32,043 bases of DNA from JBCCRH01 sp039208045. GTDB lineage: Bacteria > Bacteroidota > Bacteroidia > Chitinophagales > Saprospiraceae. The stretch is from NCBI GenBank assembly GCA_039208045.1, contig JBCCRH010000011.1:1-32043 (forward strand). The letters are read 5' to 3'. Positions 22,090 to 29,883 of the stretch are shown piece by piece. Within the stretch, counting starts at the first letter, position 1; the number at the start of each line of letters is the position of its first letter. The notes under the pieces were generated by a model that worked only from the letters and a program-made list of their open reading frames with translations, was not told the DNA's origin and made no database searches. The position numbers were made by a program, and so were the translations under genes.

Positions 22090-22938
22090 ATGGCAAAGCT
22101 AAGCGTAAGGCTCTTCCTTCTAAAACGATACCTCCACTACTACTGGCGAGCACAGACGCGCCACGATGTCCATTCGCCTTTTTTGGCCACTGTCGTGGAA
22201 AATATCTTAGAAGATACCCGTACGTTTTACGCCTTCCCCATTATCGAAGGGCTACGAGAACGCTTAGCGAGTTCCCAGACTATTGTTCAAACGGTTGATT
22301 ATGGTGCGGGCTCCAAAGTAAAAGCGACTCAAGCGCGCACAATCCGCTCGCTTACCCAGGGCGCAGCTATTTCTGCTACCGTGGGACAGCAGCTCTTTCG
22401 CGCCGTCCTTCATTTTAAACCCAAGACTATCTTAGAGCTGGGTACTTCCCTGGGCATCTCTAGCCTCTATTTAGCAGCAGCGGCCCCCCACGCCCGAATG
22501 ATTACGATAGAAGGCTGCCCGCAGACAGCCCGCTTGGCTGCCCAAAATTTTGATGCGCTATCTACTCCCCATATCCAACTGCTCAATGCGCCATTTGCAG
22601 CAGCACTACCAAAAGCACTAGAACAGCTAAAACAGGTAGACCTATGCTACATAGATGGAGATCACCAACGGGAATCTACGCTAGTCTATGTACGCACCAT
22701 TTTGCCCTACTTGCATCCAAAATCAGTACTCATTATTGCTGACATTAATTGGTCGGAAGAAATGGTAAGTGCTTGGGAAAAGCTGAAAGAGTTACCAATA
22801 GTGAGCAGATCGATGGAGCTTTACCACTATGGAATGCTATTTTTTGACGAGGCTGCTACGCATCCTCAACACCTTACTGCGATACCTGCTTGGCAAAAGC
22901 CCTGGCGACTTGGCTTTTGGGGTAAGAAAGCTATCTAG
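22090..22938 (+). CDS. Class I SAM-dependent methyltransferase (O-methyltransferase-like)
   Basis: The 282-residue protein has the Rossmann-type methyltransferase motif I ILELGTSLGISSLYLAAAAP (from about 114) and motif II ITIEGCPQTARLAAQNF. DLCYIDGDHQRESTLVYV is followed by LIIADINW, close to the metal/active-site region of methyltransferase_24 and O-methyltransferases. The N-terminal region LKRYLHYYWRAQTRHDVHSPF and TVDYGAGSKV is typical of a Bacteroidota family of unknown substrate. The gene is monocistronic; its last 8 bases overlap the end of the converging AAA+ gene. The upstream region has no clear promoter. Confidence 0.87.
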   Translation: MAKLSVRLFLLKRYLHYYWRAQTRHDVHSPFLATVVENILEDTRTFYAFPIIEGLRERLASSQTIVQTVDYGAGSKVKATQARTIRSLTQGAAISATVGQQLFRAVLHFKPKTILELGTSLGISSLYLAAAAPHARMITIEGCPQTARLAAQNFDALSTPHIQLLNAPFAAALPKALEQLKQVDLCYIDGDHQRESTLVYVRTILPYLHPKSVLIIADINWSEEMVSAWEKLKELPIVSRSMELYHYGMLFFDEAATHPQHLTAIPAWQKPWRLGFWGKKAI

Positions 22939-25576
22939 AAGCTCCCCTAAAACCAATGGTTTGCTTATTGAAAACAAAACTGCTCTTGTCTAGCTTGAAT
23001 ACAGCCACATCATCCAAGGTGAGTACATTTGGCGAAGCCGTTTCACGCTCTTCAGGAGGTAAGGCGGCAAGGCGCAAGTTTTGATGCTTGACTGCTTCAT
23101 TGACTACATTTCTTACCGTACGGGCATTGCCGAAGTATTTATCGCGATATTCGTACAAGAACGTTAGGTATTTTTTCAAATGCTCGGCAGCTTCGGGGCT
23201 AGGCACCAGCTTATGCTCTTCCAGCATCATCAGGGCAATGTGGTTGAGATCCTCCGGCTGATAATCTTCAAATTTTAGCACTTTGTCAAAGCGAGAATTC
23301 AACCCTGGGTTGGCCTTGAGGAAGGCTTCCATATTGTCGGGATAACCAGCTACAAATAGGAAGAACTTACCACGGTGATCTTCCATGCGCTTGAGTAGCG
23401 TTTGAATAGCTTCATCTCCAAAATCACCGTTTTGCGTACGGCCTGTAGTATTCATCGTCAGTGAGTAGGCTTCGTCGATGAACAGAACGCCACCAAGTGA
23501 TTCCTCTACTTTTTCAGCGGTTTTAATCGCTGTCTGCCCTACAAAACCAGCAACCAAGCCCTGGCGGTCGGTTTCGACCATATGGCCCCGTTCTAGTACG
23601 CCAAGTGCTTTGTATATTTTAGTCAGAATGCGAGCAACTGTCGTTTTCCCTGTACCTGGATTTCCAATAAAAACCGTGTGCAAAAAGAAGCTATTGAGCA
23701 CATCGCGGCCCGTTTCTCGATAGAAGCGCACCAAATGCACCAGCTCCGTAATCTGCGCTTTGATATTTTCCATCCCAATCATCCGGTGCAGCTCATCTAA
23801 AGATTCCTGCAATAACTCCTCATCGACTGGAATATTGGGCAGTTCTGGCTTCGTCTTAATGTCTACTTTCTCCACATCTTCCAGCTCAATGGTAGCCAGC
23901 ATATTTTTCTCTAGCTGATAGGGATTTTCGAGCGCCATCACGCGCAAGCCCAAGTTGATCTTCGATTTTTCGATTAGATCAAATACAAAACGCGCATTGC
24001 CAAAGGAGCGATCCCGCTTACGGAAAGCTTGGATAATCAGTTCATCAATTTTCTTACCTGCCTTGGTCGTCAGCTGTACGCCTTTCTCCTCGCAGGCATA
24101 GGCTGCAATTTGTGATAGCTCTTGCGGGAGGTAATCTTGGAATTCAAAGTAGAGCTTAAAGCGCGACTTTAAGCCTGGATTCGAATCCAAGAAATGCTTC
24201 ATCTCTTTGGGGTAGCCTGCGACAATAACCGCCATATCGCCAGGTCCATTCGACATTTCCTTTACCAATATCTCGATTACTTCGCGACCAAAATCTTTGG
24301 TGTCATCATTGGAACGAGCCAAGGAATAAGCCTCATCAATAAATAGCACTCCCCCCCTCGCCTTCTCGATCACTTCTTTAACCTTGGGCGCTGTTTGACC
24401 AATATATTCTCCCACTAAGTCTACCCGATCGACTTCCATCACATGCCCTTTGGTGAGCAAGCCCATTTTCTTATATAAGCGGCCCATCATTTTGGCCACG
24501 GTAGTCTTACCGGTACCCGGGTTGCCAATGAAGACCGAGTGAACATTTATTTCTTCTTTCTCTTCAAACCCACGTTCTTTTCGTAGTTGCAAAAACTGGA
24601 TGTACTGCGCATGATCCCGCACTTGCCGCTTGATCGCATTCAAGCCGATCAAAGCATCCAGTTTGCCGATTACCTCCTCAAAAGTTTGATTAATATCTTC
24701 TTCTGGTGATAAGATCAGCGGCGCCTGACGATTAGGGAGCATCACTCCAGAAACACCTTCTTCAAAATCCTCCCCTACTTCAAAAGGCACAACTGCCAAT
24801 AGCCGATCCATGAATACGATCTCTGCCGTGTAGCGGTCACGCCGCCAGGATCCTTTTACATTAGATCCCCATCCTGCTGTGATACGAATCGTTTCGTCGC
24901 GCTTTTCAATCCGCTGCAAACGTACCACCTGCCCCTTTAGCTCGCGCGCATCATTATAAAACTTCGTAAACAACTCACACTGCCAAGCCTTCTCGGTAAA
25001 GAGGTTTTGCAGGTTAATCTCTACATAAATATAGCGGGTTTCCTCACTGCTAAAATACTTGTAGTACACCCGATCATCTTCTATCACATCATCATAAGGG
25101 CCCTCGTACAAGCGAAAAGACTGCACTTCGAGGTAGGGGTTTTCACCCAAAAGCATGTCTTTTCCAGCGTCCTCAACGTAGAAATACTTAGTAGCCACTT
25201 TCTCGCCTTCTATCCACGCTTCCCAATAGTAAGTTCCCTTTTTCCAAAAAGCACCTTCGTTTTTGTTGCCCCATCCCTCGCGGATGTATACCACATTATC
25301 GTACTTACTCACTTTACGACGAAAAGGTAAGGCACACAGCTCCCGTCTGCCTTTTTTCAACGAATAGCACCGAAGCTCTACATTAATCTCCCAATCCTCT
25401 TCATCGAACATCTTATTATAAAAGGAAAGCTCCGCATAGATATAGGAAGTATCATAGCGGTCAAATACCTGCCGATATTTTTTCTTATTATCTGCCAACC
25501 ACTCTGTGGAGGAGTAGACCTTCAGTTCTCTAAACTTAAACTTTTTGAATTCAGGATGTATATAGCTTTCCGCCAT
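22931..25576 (-). CDS. Double AAA+ ATPase of the CbbX/SpoVK type with duplicated N-terminal domain
   Basis: The 881-residue soluble protein has two complete AAA+ modules. The first has Walker A GNPGTGKT (351-358), Walker B LFIDEAYSL (411-419) and NPGLKSRF (466-473). The second has GNPGTGKT (638-645), LFIDEAYSL (698-706) and NPGLNSRF (756-763). CbbX, EccA and SpoVK share this HTVFIGNPGTGKT/IDEAYSL pattern; they are hexameric remodellers acting on Rubisco, type VII secretion substrates and unknown spore targets. Residues 1-275 hold two copies of an unrecognised domain: YIYAELSFYNKMFDEEDW...GWGNKNEGAFW (45-111) and YIYVEINLQNLFTEKAW...GWGSNVKGSWR (182-245). Target and complex are unknown. A -7 box lies at 25600-25607. 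Confidence 0.9.
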   Translation of the reverse strand: MAESYIHPEFKKFKFRELKVYSSTEWLADNKKKYRQVFDRYDTSYIYAELSFYNKMFDEEDWEINVELRCYSLKKGRRELCALPFRRKVSKYDNVVYIREGWGNKNEGAFWKKGTYYWEAWIEGEKVATKYFYVEDAGKDMLLGENPYLEVQSFRLYEGPYDDVIEDDRVYYKYFSSEETRYIYVEINLQNLFTEKAWQCELFTKFYNDARELKGQVVRLQRIEKRDETIRITAGWGSNVKGSWRRDRYTAEIVFMDRLLAVVPFEVGEDFEEGVSGVMLPNRQAPLILSPEEDINQTFEEVIGKLDALIGLNAIKRQVRDHAQYIQFLQLRKERGFEEKEEINVHSVFIGNPGTGKTTVAKMMGRLYKKMGLLTKGHVMEVDRVDLVGEYIGQTAPKVKEVIEKARGGVLFIDEAYSLARSNDDTKDFGREVIEILVKEMSNGPGDMAVIVAGYPKEMKHFLDSNPGLKSRFKLYFEFQDYLPQELSQIAAYACEEKGVQLTTKAGKKIDELIIQAFRKRDRSFGNARFVFDLIEKSKINLGLRVMALENPYQLEKNMLATIELEDVEKVDIKTKPELPNIPVDEELLQESLDELHRMIGMENIKAQITELVHLVRFYRETGRDVLNSFFLHTVFIGNPGTGKTTVARILTKIYKALGVLERGHMVETDRQGLVAGFVGQTAIKTAEKVEESLGGVLFIDEAYSLTMNTTGRTQNGDFGDEAIQTLLKRMEDHRGKFFLFVAGYPDNMEAFLKANPGLNSRFDKVLKFEDYQPEDLNHIALMMLEEHKLVPSPEAAEHLKKYLTFLYEYRDKYFGNARTVRNVVNEAVKHQNLRLAALPPEERETASPNVLTLDDVAVFKLDKSSFVFNKQTIGFRGASR

Positions 25577-25599
25577 CGCTTACTTTTGCTTCTGCCTAC

Positions 25600-25607
25600 C
25601 AAATATA
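25600..25607 (-). promoter_or_regulatory. -7 box of the AAA+ gene promoter
   Basis: On the minus strand TATATTTG matches TAnnTTTG, 23 bp before the ATG. No TTTG was found at 19-21 bp spacing, so the -33 element is weak or absent. Confidence 0.4.
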
Positions 25608-25696
25608 TAAATTATTGCCAGAATCCCACTACTCAGACAAATAGAAAAATCTTACAATAAAAATCGTTGCTAAACTTAGTTTATTTATTTTAGTTT

Positions 25697-25857
25697 AGTA
25701 ACAGTCAAAGAATAAATTCTCGATTTATGGCTGGCTCTTTTGCTCTAATACTGCGTTGAAAAGCCTCGTCGATACTAGGGCATCGCCTGCGTTTTTCGCC
25801 TTGTCTTAGAGCAAAACACCCTTGCCAAAATGCGGAACTTATCCTTTGGCTGTTACT
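25697..25857. repeat. 161-bp palindromic intergenic repeat, copy B
   Basis: The outer arms AGTAACAGTCAAAG (left) and the inverse complement AGTAACAGCCAAAG (right) pair almost perfectly. Further in, TTTTGCTCTAA (25738-25748) pairs with TTAGAGCAAAA (25806-25816). The centre is CGAT/ATCG at 25770-25785, at the element midpoint. The core 25750-25804 matches copy A at 47 of 55 positions, including AAAAGCCTCG and GGGCATCGCCT, while the arms are unlike those of copy A. Copies A and B have the same orientation in the window. Confidence 0.8.
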
Positions 25858-25878
25858 TAATGGTTCAAAATACCAACT

Positions 25879-26997
25879 ATGCGCCCAATTTACGTAGCCG
25901 CCACAGGTCAGCATATCGGGAAGACGACGTCCACTCTCGGAATTATGGCCAACCTTCAGTTATTAGGATTTAATACTGGATACTGCAAACCAGTAGGTCA
26001 AAAATACCTCATGGTCAATGACATTAAAGTCGATAAAGACGCAGTACTCTTCTCCGACATTTTAGATTTTGAACTCTTACCACACTATCATAGCCCAGTA
26101 GTTTTAGCCCGTAATACTTCCAGAGAATATCTAGAAGACCCAGCAGCTTTTGACTTTAGACCTTCTGTAGTAGCTGCGGCGAAGTACCTCAACCAGCGGC
26201 ATGACATTGTAGTGTATGAGGGAACCGGGCATCCTGGTGTGGGCACCGTTGTGGATTTATCAAATGCTGATGTTGCTAAGCTATTAAATGCTGGGGTGGT
26301 CATGATCGTGGAGGGGGGCATAGGTAATACTATCGACCGCTTAAATATGAGCTTGGCACTCTTTCGGGAATCTGGAGTTCCCATTTTGGGGGTTATTGTC
26401 AATAAGGTGCGGCCCGATAAGATGGATATGGTAGAGCACTTTCTGAAGATTAAGCTGAAAAAATTAAATATCCCTATTCTCGGGATGTTACCTTACGATC
26501 AGACACTCTCCTTTCCCATTATCGAAACCATCATCAGAGCAGTAGATGGTAAAGTACTCCTCAACTCCCACAAGCTGTATAACCGAGTAGAAGATATAGT
26601 AGCCGGTTCATTGGTCGATGCAGAAGAGTTTAGCACTTTCAAAAATATCTTGTTGGTAGTTAGCATCAAGCGTTTGGAGGAGGCTGTCGCCAAAATTCAG
26701 CGCATTACCGAGCTCAAAAAGCTAGACAAGCCGCCTCTATCGGGAGTACTAGTCACGGGGGATGGTCGCCATGCGCGTTGGTATAGTGAGAAGGAATTGC
26801 AAAACCCTTACTTTAGAGAACATGATATTCCGGTAATTACTACTGAGCTAGATACCTATGGTTCAGTAGTTAAGATCAGCCGAATTGAAGTGAAGATTAA
26901 CACTCGCACGCCCTGGAAGGCGAAACGAGCTATTGAGCTGATTAAGCAGCGCGTCAATTTTGAGCTGATGCTCGATCGAGCGCATCATTTGGCTTAA
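25879..26997 (+). CDS. BioD-like P-loop NTPase with DRTGG-type region
   Basis: The 372-residue soluble protein starts with IYVAATGQHIGKTTSTLG, a dethiobiotin-synthetase-like P-loop (10-17). KPVGQKY (37-43) and VVYEGTGHPGVG (about 111-122) follow at the positions where BioD binds substrate and Mg. The region after about residue 215 (SHKLYNRVEDIVAGSLVDAEEF, LSGVLVTGDG) resembles the DRTGG domain found in the N-terminal half of long phosphotransacetylases and in some regulators. The acetyltransferase domain of Pta is absent, so it is not a Pta. Biotin synthesis is unlikely without other bio genes. Function is unknown; a nucleotide-dependent regulatory role is inferred. Its stop overlaps that of the converging subtilase by four bases. 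Confidence 0.75.
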   Translation: MRPIYVAATGQHIGKTTSTLGIMANLQLLGFNTGYCKPVGQKYLMVNDIKVDKDAVLFSDILDFELLPHYHSPVVLARNTSREYLEDPAAFDFRPSVVAAAKYLNQRHDIVVYEGTGHPGVGTVVDLSNADVAKLLNAGVVMIVEGGIGNTIDRLNMSLALFRESGVPILGVIVNKVRPDKMDMVEHFLKIKLKKLNIPILGMLPYDQTLSFPIIETIIRAVDGKVLLNSHKLYNRVEDIVAGSLVDAEEFSTFKNILLVVSIKRLEEAVAKIQRITELKKLDKPPLSGVLVTGDGRHARWYSEKELQNPYFREHDIPVITTELDTYGSVVKISRIEVKINTRTPWKAKRAIELIKQRVNFELMLDRAHHLA

Positions 26998-29627
26998 AGC
27001 TTTAGTACCTTAAGGGTAGTCGAATAATCTCTATCTGCCACTTGCAAGAAATATATCCCTTTCGGAAGAGCCTGGGTGGGTACGATGTCTAGCGATGTAC
27101 GACCACTTGATACCATCAACTTGGGCGTATGGTAGACCACTTGACCTTGACTGTTGTAAAGCTGCACCATTAGTTCTTCAGGCCTAGCGGCTTCTACCTC
27201 TATTTGGAGTATGGAAGCAATCGGATTGCCTAGCAGTTTTACGCTCCAATTCGTTGCACGGTCTAGCTGCTGTGTGCTCACTAGCGTTCCGCCCATCAGC
27301 TCCACACAATAATCTTCTACTTCGCCAAAGGCGAAAGTCTCGCAAGGGCCGGGTGGTTCTTCACCAAATCCAAGATACTTCATAGAAACACGCATTCGCG
27401 TCTTACCAGGCTGTGCCCATGCTGGTATCGAAAGCGATTGTTGCAGGGCTACCGCAGAAGTGTAGCCAGGGTCTACCACCAGTTCTGTTGCTTCAAATAC
27501 TCCATTTTGATTAAAATCAATCCACACTCGGAAATACTCTTCTTGTTCAAAATGTAGGAAACCCGGCTGCAGGCTAATGGAATAGGTTGACCCGATTTCG
27601 AGTTGAGGGCCACTTTCCATAAACTGACCGTACCCATCATCAGGGCCAGAGGCGAAGTCCCAATCTCCGATAGCTACCCGTGAAAGCCAAGCAGTACCCA
27701 TCTCTTGACTGTGAGAGAGGCAATACGATCGTTGTTGGCACGGATCACAAAAACTTTCCAACTGCTCATATTGATAAGTTTGAATTTCACTAGAGCATAC
27801 TCGCTGGACAATGAGCTGGTAGCCTTCACAGTGTGCCATCTGCTCAAAACAGATAGGGGTAGCATCCAATGATTTTTCTTCTACTAGCGCTCCATTTCGC
27901 CAGAGCTGTATAGTTCCTGCTTGCGCAAATACCGTTTCAATACAAAGTCGGTCTTCTTGCCAATCCACTGTCAGAGTAGGCCGCTCACAGCAATTTCCTG
28001 CTTGAACTATTTTTACAGGTGATGCTATCCCAGCGCCTGCTGCACAATAAGATAGCGTCTTTACCTCGTAGCGCTTACAAGCACCCCACTCATCTAACTC
28101 TACCAAGGTACCACCCACCGTAACCATATTCCAATCCATTGCACCAAGCTGTCGCCACGATACCACAACAGAGTCAATCCTAGGAAGGGGTCGCCAGTTC
28201 AACTGGCTCAAACCACTTACTGATTGGGTCAGGCTAAAATCAGTAGCTTGGGGGCAATCATCGCAGAGAGCCAGTGCCTCTGCTAAACTATTGCCCACAT
28301 TGAGTCTCCCACCACTTAGCGTGATATTTTGAAAACCACTCAATTCATCGACACCATCTATTATCCATTGCTTTACTTGTAATGCTTGACTACCAGCTGT
28401 TTGCTCTGCTGGAAATGCTGCGCTACAGGGAGTAGAATACAACAGTGCAATACTGCTACTGACCATCGGTGTGGCGAAAGAAGTTCCTGAGATAATGTCA
28501 TGCCCATTTACTGAAGTAGTAAATATAGCGGCACCAGGAGCTGCTAGATCGACAGAATTCTGCCCGTAAGCTCCAAAGGTGCGCTCATCCTGCCGATTAG
28601 ATGCCGTTACACTTATTACGTATGGACTGCTGCAAGTAGCAGGCAGGTCGCCCTGTTGATCTATATTAACTGGCAAATTAGAAGTAGCTACACAACTTAA
28701 TACGCCTGATTCGCCTAGCAGGTCATAGAAATCGCACAGAGCCGGCGCATGATGCTCAAAAAGGCCATCTACTCCCCAACTCGTATTGGTAGCTACCACA
28801 AACGCTCCTTGTTCACCGTTCGATTGCTCATACAATTGCCGCATGCTAAGCACATAGTCGTATGCTAAAATCAATTCGGATAGTGAGCCAAGCGTACAAT
28901 TCAACACCATCAGCTTTGCGCCCCAGCTTAAGCCTACCCCTCCAATCTGATTATCGGCGCTAGCCACCATCACTCCAGCTACTTTTGTTCCGTGGCTACC
29001 GTGCGGTAGCAAATCATTTTGAGTGCTTATATTCCACCCTAGGTAGTCATCGATATATCCGTTAGCATCCTCATCCTGCTGATTGTTAGGTATCTCTTGG
29101 GCGTTCACCCAAATCTGCCCCTCCAAATCAGGATGTGAGCGGTGTATCCCATTATCGATCAGTGCGATTACAATACTATCCCCATAGGCGGTCTGCGCGC
29201 CATTGCCATATGCCCAAAAGTGGTAAGCCCCAATATCTGCCCCTGGCAATCCCTCTTCTTGTCCATAGTTCCACCAAGCCCACTGCTCCTCCACATGAGG
29301 ATCATTCCCTTCATAGGCTCTCAGCTCCATCAAATAATTGGGCTGCGTACTAGCTACTTGAGGAAGGCTCAAGAGCTCCTTTTCTACATCCTGATAGCTA
29401 TACTGACTGGGGTCAAAATGGAGCAAGTACAAATCGGCATTTTGCGAAAGCACTTCTACCTGCTTCAACCAAGGCATGTCCCCTACTAATACCTCTTGAA
29501 GGTATGCCCCTCGTTCTAGGCCCACTACCAATTGCCCTTGCACAGCATCCAAACTCTGAGCGTTTGCATTTGACGAAAGTCCAATAAAGAAGAAAAGAAA
29601 AAAGCACCAGCGCATATACATCTGCAT
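26994..29627 (-). CDS. T9SS-secreted S8 serine peptidase with GEVED domain
   Basis: The ATG at 29627 is preferred over a TTG at 29639; ATGs at 29621 and 29615 would also leave the signal peptide (RWCFFLFFFIGLSSNANA, then Q) intact. The 877-residue protein has a prodomain-like region (about 25-105). The peptidase domain has Asp158 in IALIDNGIHRSHPDL, His212 in GSHGTKVAGV and Ser383 in GTSFATPMVSS. A cysteine-rich middle section follows. A GEVED domain lies near 690-770 (VWIDFNQNGVF, FAFGEVEDYC). The C-terminal 80 residues have the type A T9SS sorting pattern (SILQIEVEAARPEELMVQLYNSQGQVV, ending LPKGIYFLQVADRDYSTTLKVLKL in two parts). It should be exported across both membranes and attached or released as an exoprotease. 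Confidence 0.92.
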   Translation of the reverse strand: MQMYMRWCFFLFFFIGLSSNANAQSLDAVQGQLVVGLERGAYLQEVLVGDMPWLKQVEVLSQNADLYLLHFDPSQYSYQDVEKELLSLPQVASTQPNYLMELRAYEGNDPHVEEQWAWWNYGQEEGLPGADIGAYHFWAYGNGAQTAYGDSIVIALIDNGIHRSHPDLEGQIWVNAQEIPNNQQDEDANGYIDDYLGWNISTQNDLLPHGSHGTKVAGVMVASADNQIGGVGLSWGAKLMVLNCTLGSLSELILAYDYVLSMRQLYEQSNGEQGAFVVATNTSWGVDGLFEHHAPALCDFYDLLGESGVLSCVATSNLPVNIDQQGDLPATCSSPYVISVTASNRQDERTFGAYGQNSVDLAAPGAAIFTTSVNGHDIISGTSFATPMVSSSIALLYSTPCSAAFPAEQTAGSQALQVKQWIIDGVDELSGFQNITLSGGRLNVGNSLAEALALCDDCPQATDFSLTQSVSGLSQLNWRPLPRIDSVVVSWRQLGAMDWNMVTVGGTLVELDEWGACKRYEVKTLSYCAAGAGIASPVKIVQAGNCCERPTLTVDWQEDRLCIETVFAQAGTIQLWRNGALVEEKSLDATPICFEQMAHCEGYQLIVQRVCSSEIQTYQYEQLESFCDPCQQRSYCLSHSQEMGTAWLSRVAIGDWDFASGPDDGYGQFMESGPQLEIGSTYSISLQPGFLHFEQEEYFRVWIDFNQNGVFEATELVVDPGYTSAVALQQSLSIPAWAQPGKTRMRVSMKYLGFGEEPPGPCETFAFGEVEDYCVELMGGTLVSTQQLDRATNWSVKLLGNPIASILQIEVEAARPEELMVQLYNSQGQVVYHTPKLMVSSGRTSLDIVPTQALPKGIYFLQVADRDYSTTLKVLKL

Positions 29628-29883
29628 TTTGCAAAGCAACCGAGAATAAGGAGGAGTAGTTATGGCAGCTTAGGTCATTTTTTCTAAAGTCCTTAGTGGT
29701 AGCTAAAAGCAGACAAAAAGTAATAAGGTGTAATTTTTTTGGTGCCTTTTTTTCAATATTTTGCTATTGTATTCAATTAATTCTAAATTTAGGACGTTAT
29801 CTGTGCGTAAACATTGTATATTGTTAAATTATACTATTATACCATCTTGCTTTACAGCTGTAAATGAACTTATGTATCATCCT
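29628..29883. promoter_or_regulatory. Divergent intergenic region with perfect palindrome at 29851-29864
   Basis: This 256-bp AT-rich region lies between two envelope/secretion genes. TTTACAGCTGTAAA (29851-29864) is a perfect 14-bp palindrome ending 19 bp before the ATG of the PorE-like gene. It could be an operator or part of a leader hairpin. No confident TAnnTTTG box was found on either strand. Confidence 0.4.

Larger units (their letters stand above)
25577..25878. other. 302-bp divergent intergenic region carrying repeat copy B
   Basis: It separates the AAA+ gene (minus) from the BioD-like gene (plus). The AAA+-proximal part contains the probable promoter. Most of the remainder (25697-25857) is the palindromic element, which ends 21 bp before the plus-strand ATG. 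No gene is seen. Confidence 0.7.

Noticed and set aside
21851..22102. 83-codon plus-strand frame before the methyltransferase
   Set aside because: It overlaps an equally long minus-strand frame and the real methyltransferase start, and shows no domain; treated as a possible repeat segment instead.
17012..29627. The two S8 peptidases as a recent gene duplication
   Set aside because: They differ in architecture (large insert and no sorting domain versus GEVED plus T9SS domain), and their catalytic motifs are only family-level similar.
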